From Chloroflexota bacterium (lineage in GTDB: Bacteria; Chloroflexota; UBA11872; VXOZ01), in the NCBI GenBank assembly GCA_958295775.1, contig CATQHC010000009.1, forward strand, positions 62,001 through 126,000: a stretch of 64,000 nt of DNA. The letters are read 5' to 3'. This document shows, piece by piece, positions 7,560 through 16,342 of the stretch. Each line of letters begins with the position of its first letter. Within the stretch, counting starts at the first letter, position 1. The position numbers were made by a program, and so were the translations under genes. The notes beneath the pieces are model-generated. The model was not told the DNA's origin. It did not search any database and saw only the letters and a program-made list of their open reading frames with translations.

Positions 7560-8489
7560 TCAAGAGCCGCTGCCATTAGTGCGCCGCTGATTCGGCGCTG
7601 AATCGACGATACCGCTCAAGCCGCCGGCTAGCGTCGCTAACTCCATCGGGAAGATCCACTTGGTCGAAGGGCTTTCAGCCATGTTTTGGATCGTCTGCAG
7701 ATATTGAATGAGCATTGTATTTGGATCCACCGTTTGCGCAACCTGAAAGACATGGTCGATCGCGGTTGCGTAGCCTTCCGCGCGGAGCGATTGCGCCTGT
7801 TTTTCCGCCTCGGCACGCAAGATCACTGCCTGACGGTCGCCTTCCGCCTTTAGGATTTCAGACTGTTTGGCGCCCTCAGCCACCAGGACTGCCGACTGCT
7901 TCTGGCCACCGGCCTCGGTGACCATCGCGCGCCGGTTGCGCTCGGCAGACATCTGACGGTTCATCGCGTCTTGCACCTCGCGTGGCGGCACAATCTCGCG
8001 AATCTCTACTGTGGTGACCTTCACCCCCCAGCGCGCGGTAACTTCATCGAGCTTCGTACGCAAGACGGTGTTTATCTGCTCCCGCTTCGCGAGCACGTCG
8101 TCCAAGGAAATGTCACCAATTACGGCGCGGAGCGTAGTGGTGGCAATGCCTTGCGACGCTCCCGCGAAGTTGGCCACTTGGACCACGCTGTCAGTCGCCT
8201 CGATGACCTTCCAATAGATGAGAAAGTCAATGAGGATGGGGGCATTGTCTTTGGTAATGCAGTTTTGCTGTGGGATTTCGAGAAATTGCTCGCGAAAGTC
8301 CACGCGGACCGGCCGGTCGATAATCGGCCAGAGCCAGATAAGCCCCGGCCCCCGCGGATCGGTCATTACACGTCCCAGCCGGAAGACAACCAACCGTTCA
8401 TATTCCGACACAATCTTGATTGCAGAGTACGCGAGCCAGAGAAACAGAATTACAATGATGACTATTAAGGCGATGAATTGACCGTCCAT
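7560..8489 (-). CDS. Slipin-type SPFH/band 7 membrane protein
   Basis: Stomatin-like scaffold that organises membrane microdomains, usually with an NfeD partner. An N-terminal membrane helix (FIALIVIIVILFLWLAYSAI) is followed by the SPFH core (VSEYERLVVFRLGRV, then REQFLEIPQQNCITKDNAPI). An Ala/Glu-rich coiled coil (AERNRRAMVTEAGGQKQSA onwards) precedes the C-terminal oligomerisation region. ATG 8489 follows AAAGGAGAGGG. A longer frame to GTG 8555 sits directly on an AAGGAGG and is unlikely. It lies 95 bases downstream of the NfeD gene on the same strand, the classical nfeD-slipin operon. Confidence 0.9.
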   Translation of the reverse strand: MDGQFIALIVIIVILFLWLAYSAIKIVSEYERLVVFRLGRVMTDPRGPGLIWLWPIIDRPVRVDFREQFLEIPQQNCITKDNAPILIDFLIYWKVIEATDSVVQVANFAGASQGIATTTLRAVIGDISLDDVLAKREQINTVLRTKLDEVTARWGVKVTTVEIREIVPPREVQDAMNRQMSAERNRRAMVTEAGGQKQSAVLVAEGAKQSEILKAEGDRQAVILRAEAEKQAQSLRAEGYATAIDHVFQVAQTVDPNTMLIQYLQTIQNMAESPSTKWIFPMELATLAGGLSGIVDSAPNQRRTNGSGS

Positions 8490-8584
8490 AGCGCGTGACC
8501 CTCTCCTTTGTACATACTGCACGCCGTCGTAAGCCGACCTACCTTGCCGATCCACCTCCTTACCCCAAACGATATCGTTCGCGA

Positions 8585-9958
8585 TTAGGTTGACAGTGCC
8601 GGTATCTCCGGCGCCGGGCCTACCACCAGGGCAAGACCCTCTACGTCATAGACCCAAACCATTTCGCCTTCTGCGACCGCCGTACCCGTGGTGCGTGCCG
8701 ACCATTCCTCACCACCCACCCGCACGACGCCTTCGGGATCAAGCGCGGTCACCGCCACACCTTCTTGCCCAACAATGCGCCGCTTACCGCGGAATTGCTG
8801 AGGCTCATTCTGCGATTGTGCGGCAAGCCGCACCAATAGGAGTAGAAAAGCCACGGTGAGCGCTACCATGAAGCCAAGCACCCAAGGCGATACAAAGAAC
8901 GGCCCGCCAAACGGAGCGGTCAGCGGTTGATAGAGCAGCAGCGTTCCCAACACCAGCGCTGCCACGCCGCCAAAGCCGAGTACGCCGAGACCCGGATTCT
9001 GCGCCTCGAACGCAATCAAGGCTGCGGCCACCAGCAGCAATGCCACACCGCCCCAGTTTATGGGTAAGGTCCCAAATGCCACCAGCGCCAGTACTATCGC
9101 GATGGCCCCTACCACGGCCGGCACCACCGCTCCCGGGTTGTAGAGTTCGGCAATCACGGCGTAGAGCCCAATCAGGAAGAGCAGGTAGGCCGTATTCGGA
9201 TTGATGATGAACTTTAGTGCTTGCTCCGCGACGTTGTACTCCATCTCGCGCAACGGGGCGCCCTGCACCACCAGCGTCCTGGACCACGTGGGCGTTTGCA
9301 CGCGGTAGCCTTCCAATTGCGCAAGCAGGTCGGGGACATCGCGAGCGATGAAGTCCACGACGTCTGCAGCCACTGCCTCTTGCGCGGTCATCGTCTGGCT
9401 GGAACGAACCGCCTGCTCTGCCCATTCAGCGTTGCGTTGCCGCAGTTCGGCGAGACTGCGAATGTAAGCCACCGCTTCATTCGTTACCTTAACGTCCATG
9501 TCGCCCAGCATTTGCCCGCCGCCCACCGAAACCGGATGCGCGGCGCCGATGTCCGTGCCCGGCGCCATCACCGCCACGTGCGCCGCCATCGCCAAGAAAA
9601 CCCCCGCGCTGGCCGCGCGTCCTCCTTGTGGATAGACGAAGACGACGACTGGCACCGGCGACTGCAGCATGCCCTGCACCATGGCCCGCATCGAAGAATC
9701 AAGTCCGCCGGGGGTGTCGAGGAGAACAATGAGGACTTCCGCCTGGTCGGCGGTCGCACGATCGAGAGCCCGCGCAAAGAGGCGTTCGGACGCGGGATCT
9801 ATGGCTCCGGTAATGCTAACCGTATCCACCGGGCCCTTTCGTTCTTGCGCAAGAACCCCATCAAGGCAAAGGAGAGCCGTTACCAGGACGATCATGCCGA
9901 GCAGTATTCTTCTGCCCAGCAATATCCCTTTGTGCGGGAGTAGTGTCTGCATTGCCAT
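8585..9958 (-). CDS. NfeD long form: membrane serine protease with OB-fold tail
   Basis: Long NfeD (1510-N/STOPP type), 457 aa. A signal peptide (ILLGMIVLVTALLCLDGVLAQ) leads to a ClpP-like protease domain (~40-225). The serine motif is GGRAASAGVFLAMAAH with GTDIGAAHPV, and the likely catalytic Lys is in the DVKVTNEAVAYIRSL region. Four to five membrane helices (~245-375) and a C-terminal NfeD OB fold (RGKRRIVGQEGVAVTALDPE to WVYDVEGL) follow. The family cleaves C-terminal hydrophobic parts of the partner stomatin. It is the first gene of the slipin operon. ATG 9952 is an alternative start. Confidence 0.9.
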   Translation of the reverse strand: MAMQTLLPHKGILLGRRILLGMIVLVTALLCLDGVLAQERKGPVDTVSITGAIDPASERLFARALDRATADQAEVLIVLLDTPGGLDSSMRAMVQGMLQSPVPVVVFVYPQGGRAASAGVFLAMAAHVAVMAPGTDIGAAHPVSVGGGQMLGDMDVKVTNEAVAYIRSLAELRQRNAEWAEQAVRSSQTMTAQEAVAADVVDFIARDVPDLLAQLEGYRVQTPTWSRTLVVQGAPLREMEYNVAEQALKFIINPNTAYLLFLIGLYAVIAELYNPGAVVPAVVGAIAIVLALVAFGTLPINWGGVALLLVAAALIAFEAQNPGLGVLGFGGVAALVLGTLLLYQPLTAPFGGPFFVSPWVLGFMVALTVAFLLLLVRLAAQSQNEPQQFRGKRRIVGQEGVAVTALDPEGVVRVGGEEWSARTTGTAVAEGEMVWVYDVEGLALVVGPAPEIPALST

Positions 9959-10178
9959 TCCCTTTGCCTTTCTCTCATTATACTCCCGCGCAGAAGCGAA
10001 CTGTCGGAGAATCTACATCTTTGTAACCCTGAGCCGCGCGCCGCTTGCGCGCTTGCTGCACAAGTTTCCATCTGTCACGATGGGAGGGTGGGCAAGGTCG
10101 CGGCAACCATCCCCGACGCACCGCCTCAGTATGATCGGTTCCGATCTATCCTAAATCCGTTGCAGAGAAAGACAAGTC

Positions 10179-12212
10179 ATGTCCAACCGCTTGACTGAAG
10201 AGACCAGCCCCTACCTGCTCCAGCACGCCGCGAATCCCGTGCACTGGTACGCGTGGAGGGAGGAAGCGCTTGCCGCTGCCAGAGAGTCGGAGCGGCCGAT
10301 TCTCCTCTCCATCGGCTATTCTTCGTGCCACTGGTGTCACGTGATGGCCCACGAGTCGTTCGAAGACGCGGCTACCGCCGTATACATGAATGAGCACTTC
10401 ATCAACATTAAGGTAGACAGGGAAGAGCGCCCGGACATTGACGACATCTACATGAAGGCGGTGCAGGGCCTCACCGGACAGGGCGGTTGGCCGCTGACGG
10501 TCTTCCTTACGCCGGACGGCAAACCGTTCTTTGGCGGCACCTATTTTCCGCCCGTGGCTCGCATGAACATGCCGTCGTTTCGACAGGTGATGGAAGCCGT
10601 CATCGATGCCTGGCGGCAGCGGCGCCAGCAAGTTGAGGAACAATCGGAAAAGTTGCGCGAGTTCATCGCCGAGCATACGGCTTTCGACTTCTCACCCACG
10701 ACGCTGACCCTCACCACTCTGAGAGAAGCGGGGGAGGCGATCCAAGCTAATTACGACCCAGTCCACGGCGGCTTTGGCGCCGCGCCAAAGTTTCCCCAGG
10801 CCATGTCGCTCGACTTCCTGCTGCGCCGCTACCACCGTACCCAGGACCTCACGCTGCTCAACGCGATCACCAAGACCCTGGACAGTATGGCGTGGGGCGG
10901 GATCTACGATCAGATCGGCGGCGGCTTTCACCGTTACTCGGTTGACGAGCGTTGGTTGGTGCCGCACTTCGAGAAAATGCTCTACGACAATGCCCTGTTG
11001 AGCCGTGCGTACCTGGATGCATTCATGCGTACGGGGATTCCGCTTTACGAGCGCATCGCCTGCGAAACCCTGGAATACGTTCGGCGTGAGATGACCGCCC
11101 CCACCGGCGGCTTCTACTCTGCCCAGGATGCCGATAGCGAGGGGGAAGAGGGCAAGTATTATGTCTGGGCTCCGGACGAGATCGAAGCGGTGCTGGGCGC
11201 AGACGACGCGCGGCTCTTCTGCGACTACTACACTGTTACGCCTGAGGGCAACTTCGAGGGCAAGAATATCCTCTTCCTCGCCGGCGGCGCAGAATCAGGT
11301 CGTAGCGAAGCTGAAATTGACCGCATTCGTGCCGGCCTCAACCCAAAACTCCTGGAATCACGCGCCCAGCGGGTGAAGCCGGAGACCGACACGAAAGTCA
11401 TCGCGGGCTGGAACGGGCTCATGCTGCAGTCGTTTGCCCAGGCCGCGCGGCAACTGGGTCGCCCCGCAGACTTAGCAACCGCGGTCGCCAATGGCGAATT
11501 CCTGCTCACCACTATGGTGCAAGATGGCCGGCTGGCGCACACGTATACGCCCGGCAAAGCTGCGGGGCTTGGGTTCCTCGAGGACTATGGTGGTGTGGCC
11601 GTCGGATTCCTCGCCCTCTATGCAGCCACGTTTGATTCCAGGTGGTTCGTTGCCGCACGCGGACTCTGCGACACCATTTTGCAAGAGTTTTATGACGGAA
11701 ATGGCGCGTTCTACGACACCTCAACGCAGCACGAGGAACTCATCGTGCGGCCGCGCAACCTATTCGATAACGCGGTGCCGTCCGGCACTTCCCTGGCCTG
11801 CGAGGCCCTGCTCAAAATTTACGCATACACCGGCGACAGCACCTACTCGGACCCGGTTGAAGCCGCGCTGCGCGCGCAAGCAGCGGCCTTGGCCAAAGCG
11901 CCGAGCGCGTTTGGACGGATGCTGTGCGTGGCAGATGACCTACTGGCGCCCTTGAAAGAAATCGCCATCGTAGGCGACCCCGCGGCGCAGGACACACAAG
12001 CGCTTCTCCACAGCATCAACGAACACTATGCGCCGGACGTTGTGCTGGCGCTGCGGCATCCCGACGACGCGTCTGCGGCGAAGATAGTCCCTTTGCTCGC
12101 GGAGCGTCAGCAGCTTGACAGCCAAGCAACCGCCTACGTCTGCCGCCGGTTTGTCTGCAAGCGGCCCACCACAGACCCGGAAGAATTGCGTGCACAACTA
12201 GCAGCGCCATAG
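10179..12212 (+). CDS. DUF255 thioredoxin-fold protein (YyaL/SPATA20 family)
   Basis: 677 aa. The N-terminal DUF255 thioredoxin-like domain (~1-165) shows [20 protein letters not shown], the redox motif [17 protein letters not shown] and [12 protein letters not shown]. The remaining ~500 residues form the (alpha/alpha)6-barrel glycosyl-hydrolase-like part, with [12 protein letters not shown] and [15 protein letters not shown]. This family is widespread in bacteria and eukaryotes (SPATA20) with no firmly assigned reaction. The length is typical. The gene stands alone, with palindromic repeat elements just downstream before a convergent gene. Confidence 0.93.
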   Translation: MSNRLTEETSPYLLQHAANPVHWYAWREEALAAARESERPILLSIGYSSCHWCHVMAHESFEDAATAVYMNEHFINIKVDREERPDIDDIYMKAVQGLTGQGGWPLTVFLTPDGKPFFGGTYFPPVARMNMPSFRQVMEAVIDAWRQRRQQVEEQSEKLREFIAEHTAFDFSPTTLTLTTLREAGEAIQANYDPVHGGFGAAPKFPQAMSLDFLLRRYHRTQDLTLLNAITKTLDSMAWGGIYDQIGGGFHRYSVDERWLVPHFEKMLYDNALLSRAYLDAFMRTGIPLYERIACETLEYVRREMTAPTGGFYSAQDADSEGEEGKYYVWAPDEIEAVLGADDARLFCDYYTVTPEGNFEGKNILFLAGGAESGRSEAEIDRIRAGLNPKLLESRAQRVKPETDTKVIAGWNGLMLQSFAQAARQLGRPADLATAVANGEFLLTTMVQDGRLAHTYTPGKAAGLGFLEDYGGVAVGFLALYAATFDSRWFVAARGLCDTILQEFYDGNGAFYDTSTQHEELIVRPRNLFDNAVPSGTSLACEALLKIYAYTGDSTYSDPVEAALRAQAAALAKAPSAFGRMLCVADDLLAPLKEIAIVGDPAAQDTQALLHSINEHYAPDVVLALRHPDDASAAKIVPLLAERQQLDSQATAYVCRRFVCKRPTTDPEELRAQLAAP

Positions 12213-12253
12213 CGCCGAGTACACGTCAAACCTACGGCTGGCCGCAAAACACC

Positions 12254-12281
12254 GTAGGGGCACGACCTGTCGTGCCCCTAC
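12254..12281. repeat. 28-bp dispersed palindrome, copy 1
   Basis: Arms GTAGGGGCACGA and TCGTGCCCCTAC surround CCTG. The same arms occur at 57619-57646 with CATG in the centre. The element lies between two convergent genes, where it could act as a bidirectional terminator. Its recurrence marks it as a REP/MITE-like dispersed element. Confidence 0.85.
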
Positions 12282-12352
12282 CTCTGAGAACTTTCCGCTA
12301 TCTTCCCTCAGCTATGCTTCACTTCTCATAGTCAGCGAGTATCGATTCCGTC

Positions 12353-12372
12353 ATTCCCGTGAAAACGGGAAT
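12353..12372. repeat. Short dispersed inverted repeat of the ATTCCCG...CGGGAAT type
   Basis: ATTCCCGT, a GAAA loop, then ACGGGAAT, preceded by GTC and followed by CCA. This hairpin form is a common dispersed intergenic repeat in many bacterial genomes. It lies about 40 bases from the 3' end of the minus-strand oxygenase gene and could terminate it. Confidence 0.7.
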
Positions 12373-12412
12373 CCATCTTGGCCCTCCATTCGACAACCCA
12401 ACCTGACAGGAG

Positions 12413-13135
12413 TTACATCATGCTCCGTGAAACATTTCCGCCATAGGCAGACTCTCCACGTACCAATAGCCTATAGGGGTCCTGAACCCCGGCGAGTTCG
12501 TCCACACTCACGTAGCCCATCGTCATGCTCGTACGGGTGCCGGAAGTCACATTCGTGCCGACGCGGTGGAATATCTGGCTGTCGATAACGGCCAGGCCGC
12601 CGGCCGGGCTGGGCACCGGCACTTCTTGTCTAATGATCTCGTCACTGATGACGCTCTCGACGCTCGTTTTCGTGCCGGGATTTTGAATCCAATTGAAGAG
12701 GTGGGTGCCGGGGACGACATGGGTGCAGCCGTTGTCGACCGTGGCCTCTTCCAAGTAAAACAACACCGTTACGATATCGCGCGACCACTGGAGCACGTCG
12801 CGGTGCAGCTCAGTTCGGCCGCGAGACGGTGGATTGAGCGTGCAGTGATTATGCCGGTTCGTGATGAGCTCGATATTGCGCCCCAGCAGCGACTCAAGAG
12901 AGTCAAGCACAAGCGGGCTGGTTGCGATCTCTCTGAAGATCGGGTCACGGTCAAGCACCTGGGAAAGCCGGATCACATCCCCGTTCTTATCGCGGACAAA
13001 GGGTTCAACCTCATTCTCAACGTCTTTCAAAATTGCATCCTTGAGCCGTGCCACCGTCTCGTCTGGCATCCGACCCGGCAGTCGTAGGAATCCATTGTGA
13101 CGAAAGAGCTTCACCTGATCGTCAGAAAGCGCCAT
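12413..13135 (-). CDS. Phytanoyl-CoA dioxygenase (PhyH) family oxygenase
   Basis: Non-haem Fe(II)/2-oxoglutarate-dependent oxygenase, 240 aa. The iron facial triad is LHRDVLQW (HxD) with a distal His in IFHRVGTN, and the oxoglutarate-binding Arg follows in SGTRTSMTM. The N-terminus LFRHNGFLRLPG is the usual PhyH opening. The substrate is unknown; members hydroxylate lipids, sugars or small metabolites. ATG 13135 is chosen because GAGGAG lies 7 bases upstream; a longer frame to 13183 lacks a site. It is on the same strand as the upstream solute-binding protein gene, separated by ~220 bases holding a perfect palindrome. Confidence 0.88.
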   Translation of the reverse strand: MALSDDQVKLFRHNGFLRLPGRMPDETVARLKDAILKDVENEVEPFVRDKNGDVIRLSQVLDRDPIFREIATSPLVLDSLESLLGRNIELITNRHNHCTLNPPSRGRTELHRDVLQWSRDIVTVLFYLEEATVDNGCTHVVPGTHLFNWIQNPGTKTSVESVISDEIIRQEVPVPSPAGGLAVIDSQIFHRVGTNVTSGTRTSMTMGYVSVDELAGVQDPYRLLVRGESAYGGNVSRSMM

Positions 13136-13287
13136 GCTTGCACTCCTCAATCTGTCTCGATTGGCGTCAGTAGCATTAGTCACACATTACTAGCACAATT
13201 CTACGCTTCACTCCACAATTGTGCATCTGTCCAGCGTGTTCCTGCCGGCACCAGGCGCTCTCGATCCCAGGCAACGTGCACAAAGCG

Positions 13288-13319
13288 CCACCCGCCCTGC
13301 GCATGCGCAGGGCGGGTGG
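13288..13319. repeat. Perfect 32-bp GC-rich palindrome
   Basis: The 16-base arm CCACCCGCCCTGCGCA is followed directly by its reverse complement. It lies 37 bases beyond the stop of the minus-strand solute-binding protein gene. No T-tract follows on either strand, so it is not a standard intrinsic terminator. It may stall transcription, stabilise the 3' end or be a dispersed repeat. Confidence 0.85.
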
Positions 13320-13355
13320 AAAATTCGCGCCTTTTGGGCTGTGCTCGACTACGCG

Positions 13356-14747
13356 CTAGCCATCGATGCGGGCTTTCCATTCGTCGAGAATTGCCTGCAT
13401 GTCGTGCTCGGCTGCGTCCAAGCCTTCCTGCGGTGTCATCCTGCCCGAGGTCACGTCGTCGACCAACGGAATACGCCAGCGTCTGCGCAAGGCTTCGGCG
13501 CCAGGTATACCGACGTTGCCCACGCGGTGAGGGATCATCTCATTCTGCAGCAGCAGGAATGGATCGTTCTCGTGGAATTCCGCCGAGTGAGTTACGTCAA
13601 TGCGAATAGGAATTCGGTCGTAGCGTTTGGCGAATAGGAGATTCCACTCAGGTCGTGCCCCGAACTCGATGAAGGCCCAGCCACCGTCCGGGTTAGCCGC
13701 GCTCGTGCCAATGTGCCAGGTGTGCGTGCCGCCCCAAGTCGCGTGCTTATCCGTCTCACGCGGACGCGGATACGGCATGAAGTGGAATGTGAGGTCCGGC
13801 GCATTCACCCGCAGCCATTCACCGCGCTCAGCATAGGTAGCCCAATAGTTGGCGATACGGCCGTCATTGAAGTGGACGTTGGACGGAATGCCCTGGCCCC
13901 TGAGCTGCTGAACGTTGTCCCAGCCGCCCTGGAGGTCAAAGATCTTCTTCAGCCACGTAAGCGCCTCTACGGCCTCCGGGCTATTGATGGTAACCGTCCA
14001 GCGGTCCTCGCTGAAGCGCGAGCCGCCGAGTTGCGTCAGGGGAACAATCCACTCGTTGTGGCCGCCACTGCCCCAGAACGGCGCATAGCCGGAAACGGTG
14101 AGCTTGCCGCCCGCATCCACCTTGGACGTCTTGGTGACCACCTCTTCCATCTCATCCCAGTACTGGGGTGGATTTTCCGGATCGAGCCCTGCTTCCAGAT
14201 AGCTCTCCGTACGCATGTACATGACACGCAGGTCGGGAGAATACGAGAACCCGTAAAGCTTGCCATCCCAGTAGTTCTCTTGGAAGAGCGATCCCCAAAA
14301 CTCGTCCATATTTACGTTGGATGCCTTAACTCGCGGCAGAAGGTCCGTTGCCACGCCGGTGAGGCCCCACTCCGGCGAGAACCAGTCGCCGCCGGAGGCG
14401 ACATCCGGTGAGGAGCCTGCCGCAGCCGCGGTCGCAATGGTGTTCCACAGGCTGGCAGGCGTAGATCCCACTACGCGGACTTTGTTGTCGTATGCCTCAC
14501 GAAAGGCATTTGCGATCTCACCGCCCGTGTCGGCGCCAAAGTCGTACTTGGTGGGACTCCAGACGGTCACCACACCCTCGACCGCGCCCGGCTCCATCAT
14601 TGCCTTGGGCTCTTCGGCCTTCGCCTCCGGCTGCTCCGCGGCCGGCGCTGCCGTAGACTGAACACCGCAGGCCGCCGCCAGGAGCGTTGCCGCGCCAATG
14701 CCTGCTCCCGCCAGGAATCCACGTCGCGAAACATGCGCTGTCTTCAC
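13356..14747 (-). CDS. Extracellular solute-binding lipoprotein, family 1 (sugar ABC type)
   Basis: Periplasmic or surface-anchored ligand-binding component of a sugar ABC transporter, 463 aa. The N-terminus has a Tat-like twin Arg (VSRRGFLAGAG) and a lipobox ending LLAAAC at Cys27, then an Ala/Pro/Glu linker. The body shows family features: GVVTVWSPTKYDFG, a mid-domain PEAVEALTWLKKIFD and the C-terminal GRMTPQEGLDAAEHDMQAIL. GTG 14747 follows GGAGG with 6 bases between; the upstream TTG 14762 would overlap that site. No permease or ATPase gene is adjacent, so it is an orphan binding protein served by a transporter elsewhere. Confidence 0.88.
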   Translation of the reverse strand: MKTAHVSRRGFLAGAGIGAATLLAAACGVQSTAAPAAEQPEAKAEEPKAMMEPGAVEGVVTVWSPTKYDFGADTGGEIANAFREAYDNKVRVVGSTPASLWNTIATAAAAGSSPDVASGGDWFSPEWGLTGVATDLLPRVKASNVNMDEFWGSLFQENYWDGKLYGFSYSPDLRVMYMRTESYLEAGLDPENPPQYWDEMEEVVTKTSKVDAGGKLTVSGYAPFWGSGGHNEWIVPLTQLGGSRFSEDRWTVTINSPEAVEALTWLKKIFDLQGGWDNVQQLRGQGIPSNVHFNDGRIANYWATYAERGEWLRVNAPDLTFHFMPYPRPRETDKHATWGGTHTWHIGTSAANPDGGWAFIEFGARPEWNLLFAKRYDRIPIRIDVTHSAEFHENDPFLLLQNEMIPHRVGNVGIPGAEALRRRWRIPLVDDVTSGRMTPQEGLDAAEHDMQAILDEWKARIDG

Positions 14748-15104
14748 TGTCCGCCTCCTCAAAAGAAGTACAATCTTTCACCATGGCAACCCTACCACCA
14801 CGGCTAGCACGTAGTCAATACTTCAGAGTTCCTTGTAACGACCAACTGCCAAGGGGCTGATCACTTGTTTTCACCCATAAGCCGAACCAGCCAGTAGCGA
14901 GTGACGGAGAATTGAAGCCAAACGTACTGCAACAGTGACTCTGCAATGCCCCTAAGCGCAACCGGCAGAGGACTTGCAAAGGATGGCTGAAATACCCATT
15001 CCAATTTAGTGTTGTTGTGCAGCAAGAGGCGGGCCCGAACTGGCAGAGAATTCTCATCAACCCATGCGCCACCGTTCACATCGCACCTTTCCATTTGTAG
15101 GAGC
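14748..15104. other. Non-coding spacer, left part
   Basis: About 360 bases between a minus-strand and a plus-strand gene. Short open frames exist here but lack ribosome sites and recognisable motifs. A promoter for the solute-binding protein gene must lie here on the minus strand; I could not place it with confidence. Confidence 0.4.
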
Positions 15105-15265
15105 CAACTCACCCGTTCGCTCTGACCCTGTCCAATGCAAGAGACAATTCACCCGTTCGCACTGAGTCTGTCCAATTGCAAGAGCCATCTCTACCGCCAA
15201 CACTGCACCTGTTGAATTGCGGGCGCCACAACTTTCCCGTTCGCACTGAGCCGGTCGAAGTGCGC
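15105..15265. repeat. Cluster of degenerate ~30-base repeats (CCGTTCGCACTGAG type)
   Basis: At least three copies of a unit with the core CCCGTTCGCACTGAG followed by CYGTCSAAKTGC: near 15111-15141, 15151-15184 and 15234-15264. A weaker partial copy (CACTGCACCTGTTGAATTGC) lies near 15201-15220. Each unit is a loose inverted repeat (TTCGCACTGAGCCGGTCGAAGTGCG in the last copy). These resemble dispersed GTGAGCCTGTCGAA-type repeats found in Chloroflexi and other genomes. The block lies ~150 bases upstream of accD. Confidence 0.7.
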
Positions 15266-15362
15266 TCAGACAAGCGCACAAATCTCCTCCGCCAAACCGC
15301 CGCTTTTCATCACGACACGCGCCCGCCCTCAGCTGCCAGGCATATACCCCAGGCCCTGCCAT

Positions 15363-15371
15363 TGGTATAAT
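15363..15371 (+). promoter_or_regulatory. Extended -10 promoter for accD-accA
   Basis: TGG directly followed by a consensus TATAAT (15366-15371), 43 bases before the accD start. This is the best extended -10 in the window. No clear -35 box is present. Confidence 0.6.
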
Positions 15372-15413
15372 ATCGTCAGAGTTGTTTTCACTACTCTTGG
15401 GTTAACTTGACCA

Positions 15414-16340
15414 GTGCAAAGAATCTTCCAAAATCAAGGGCGGCGCTTTGGCATCTTGCCCGGTAGACAGCGGCAGCCGGAGATGCCTGACGAACTTTGG
15501 GAAAAGTGCGCAGGCTGCGAGGAAATGATCTACCTGGCAGAATTTGCGCAGAATGCGCATGTGTGCCCGAAGTGCGGCCACCATGCGCGACTAAATGCCC
15601 GCAAGCGTGTCGAATATCTCTTGGATGCCGGCACGTTTGCGGAGCGTGACGGCGACATGCGCTCGCAGGACATCCTGGAATTCGCACGACCGGACCGCAG
15701 TTACGATCAGAAACTCGCGGATGAAGCCGACAAGTCCGGCATTCCCGAAGCGGTCATATACGGTACCGGCGCAATTCACGACCAAGCTGTGGTGCTTGCA
15801 GTGATAGATACGAATTTCTTCATGGCCACGATGGGCTCTGTGGTCGGGGAAAAGATTACCCGGGCGATTGAGCTTGCCACGGCAACGCAGACGCCGCTCG
15901 TGATTGTGTCGGCTTCAGCCGGCGCGCGCATGGAAGAAGGCATGTTTTCACTCATGCAAATGGCAAAGACCTCCGCCGCCCTGGCGCGTCTCCACGAGGC
16001 GCGCCTGCTCTATGTTTCCGTGCTCACCGACCCAACCCTCGCTGGCGTCACCGCCAGCTTTGCCACGCTCGCCGACGTGATCGTTGCCGAACCGCAAGCA
16101 ACGATCGGTTTTACCGGGCCTCGTCTCATCGAGCAAATTACCCACGCCAAGTTGCCCGCCGGGACCCACTCGGCCGAGTTCATGCTCGAGCGCGGCATGG
16201 TGGACTGCATTGTGCCCCGCAGCGACTTGCGGCGCACGCTCGCGCGACTCATTGGTCTCTACTCTCCTCCGATGCCGAATTTTCACACCGACGGAGTGCC
16301 GCCGCTGAACGGCGGCCCGCACGCGGAGAGTGTTCTCTAA
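15414..16340 (+). CDS. accD: Acetyl-CoA carboxylase carboxyltransferase subunit beta
   Basis: Beta subunit of the carboxyltransferase that moves CO2 from biotin to acetyl-CoA in fatty-acid synthesis. The N-terminal zinc ribbon is complete (CAGC, 15 residues, CPKC). The crotonase-like core includes VVGEKITRAIELA, VSASAGARMEEG and TIGFTGPRLIEQ. The 308-aa length is normal. It starts at GTG 15414. accA begins 2 bases after its stop, so the two subunits are co-translated. Neither accC nor accB is adjacent. Confidence 0.95.
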   Translation: MQRIFQNQGRRFGILPGRQRQPEMPDELWEKCAGCEEMIYLAEFAQNAHVCPKCGHHARLNARKRVEYLLDAGTFAERDGDMRSQDILEFARPDRSYDQKLADEADKSGIPEAVIYGTGAIHDQAVVLAVIDTNFFMATMGSVVGEKITRAIELATATQTPLVIVSASAGARMEEGMFSLMQMAKTSAALARLHEARLLYVSVLTDPTLAGVTASFATLADVIVAEPQATIGFTGPRLIEQITHAKLPAGTHSAEFMLERGMVDCIVPRSDLRRTLARLIGLYSPPMPNFHTDGVPPLNGGPHAESVL

Positions 16341-16342
16341 CG

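Noticed and set aside
14861-15112. 83-codon minus-strand frame in the accD upstream spacer
   Set aside because: It runs into the repeat cluster, has no ribosome site and resembles no family.
15105-15265. CRISPR array
   Set aside because: Only three degenerate copies with unequal, non-unique spacing and no cas genes.
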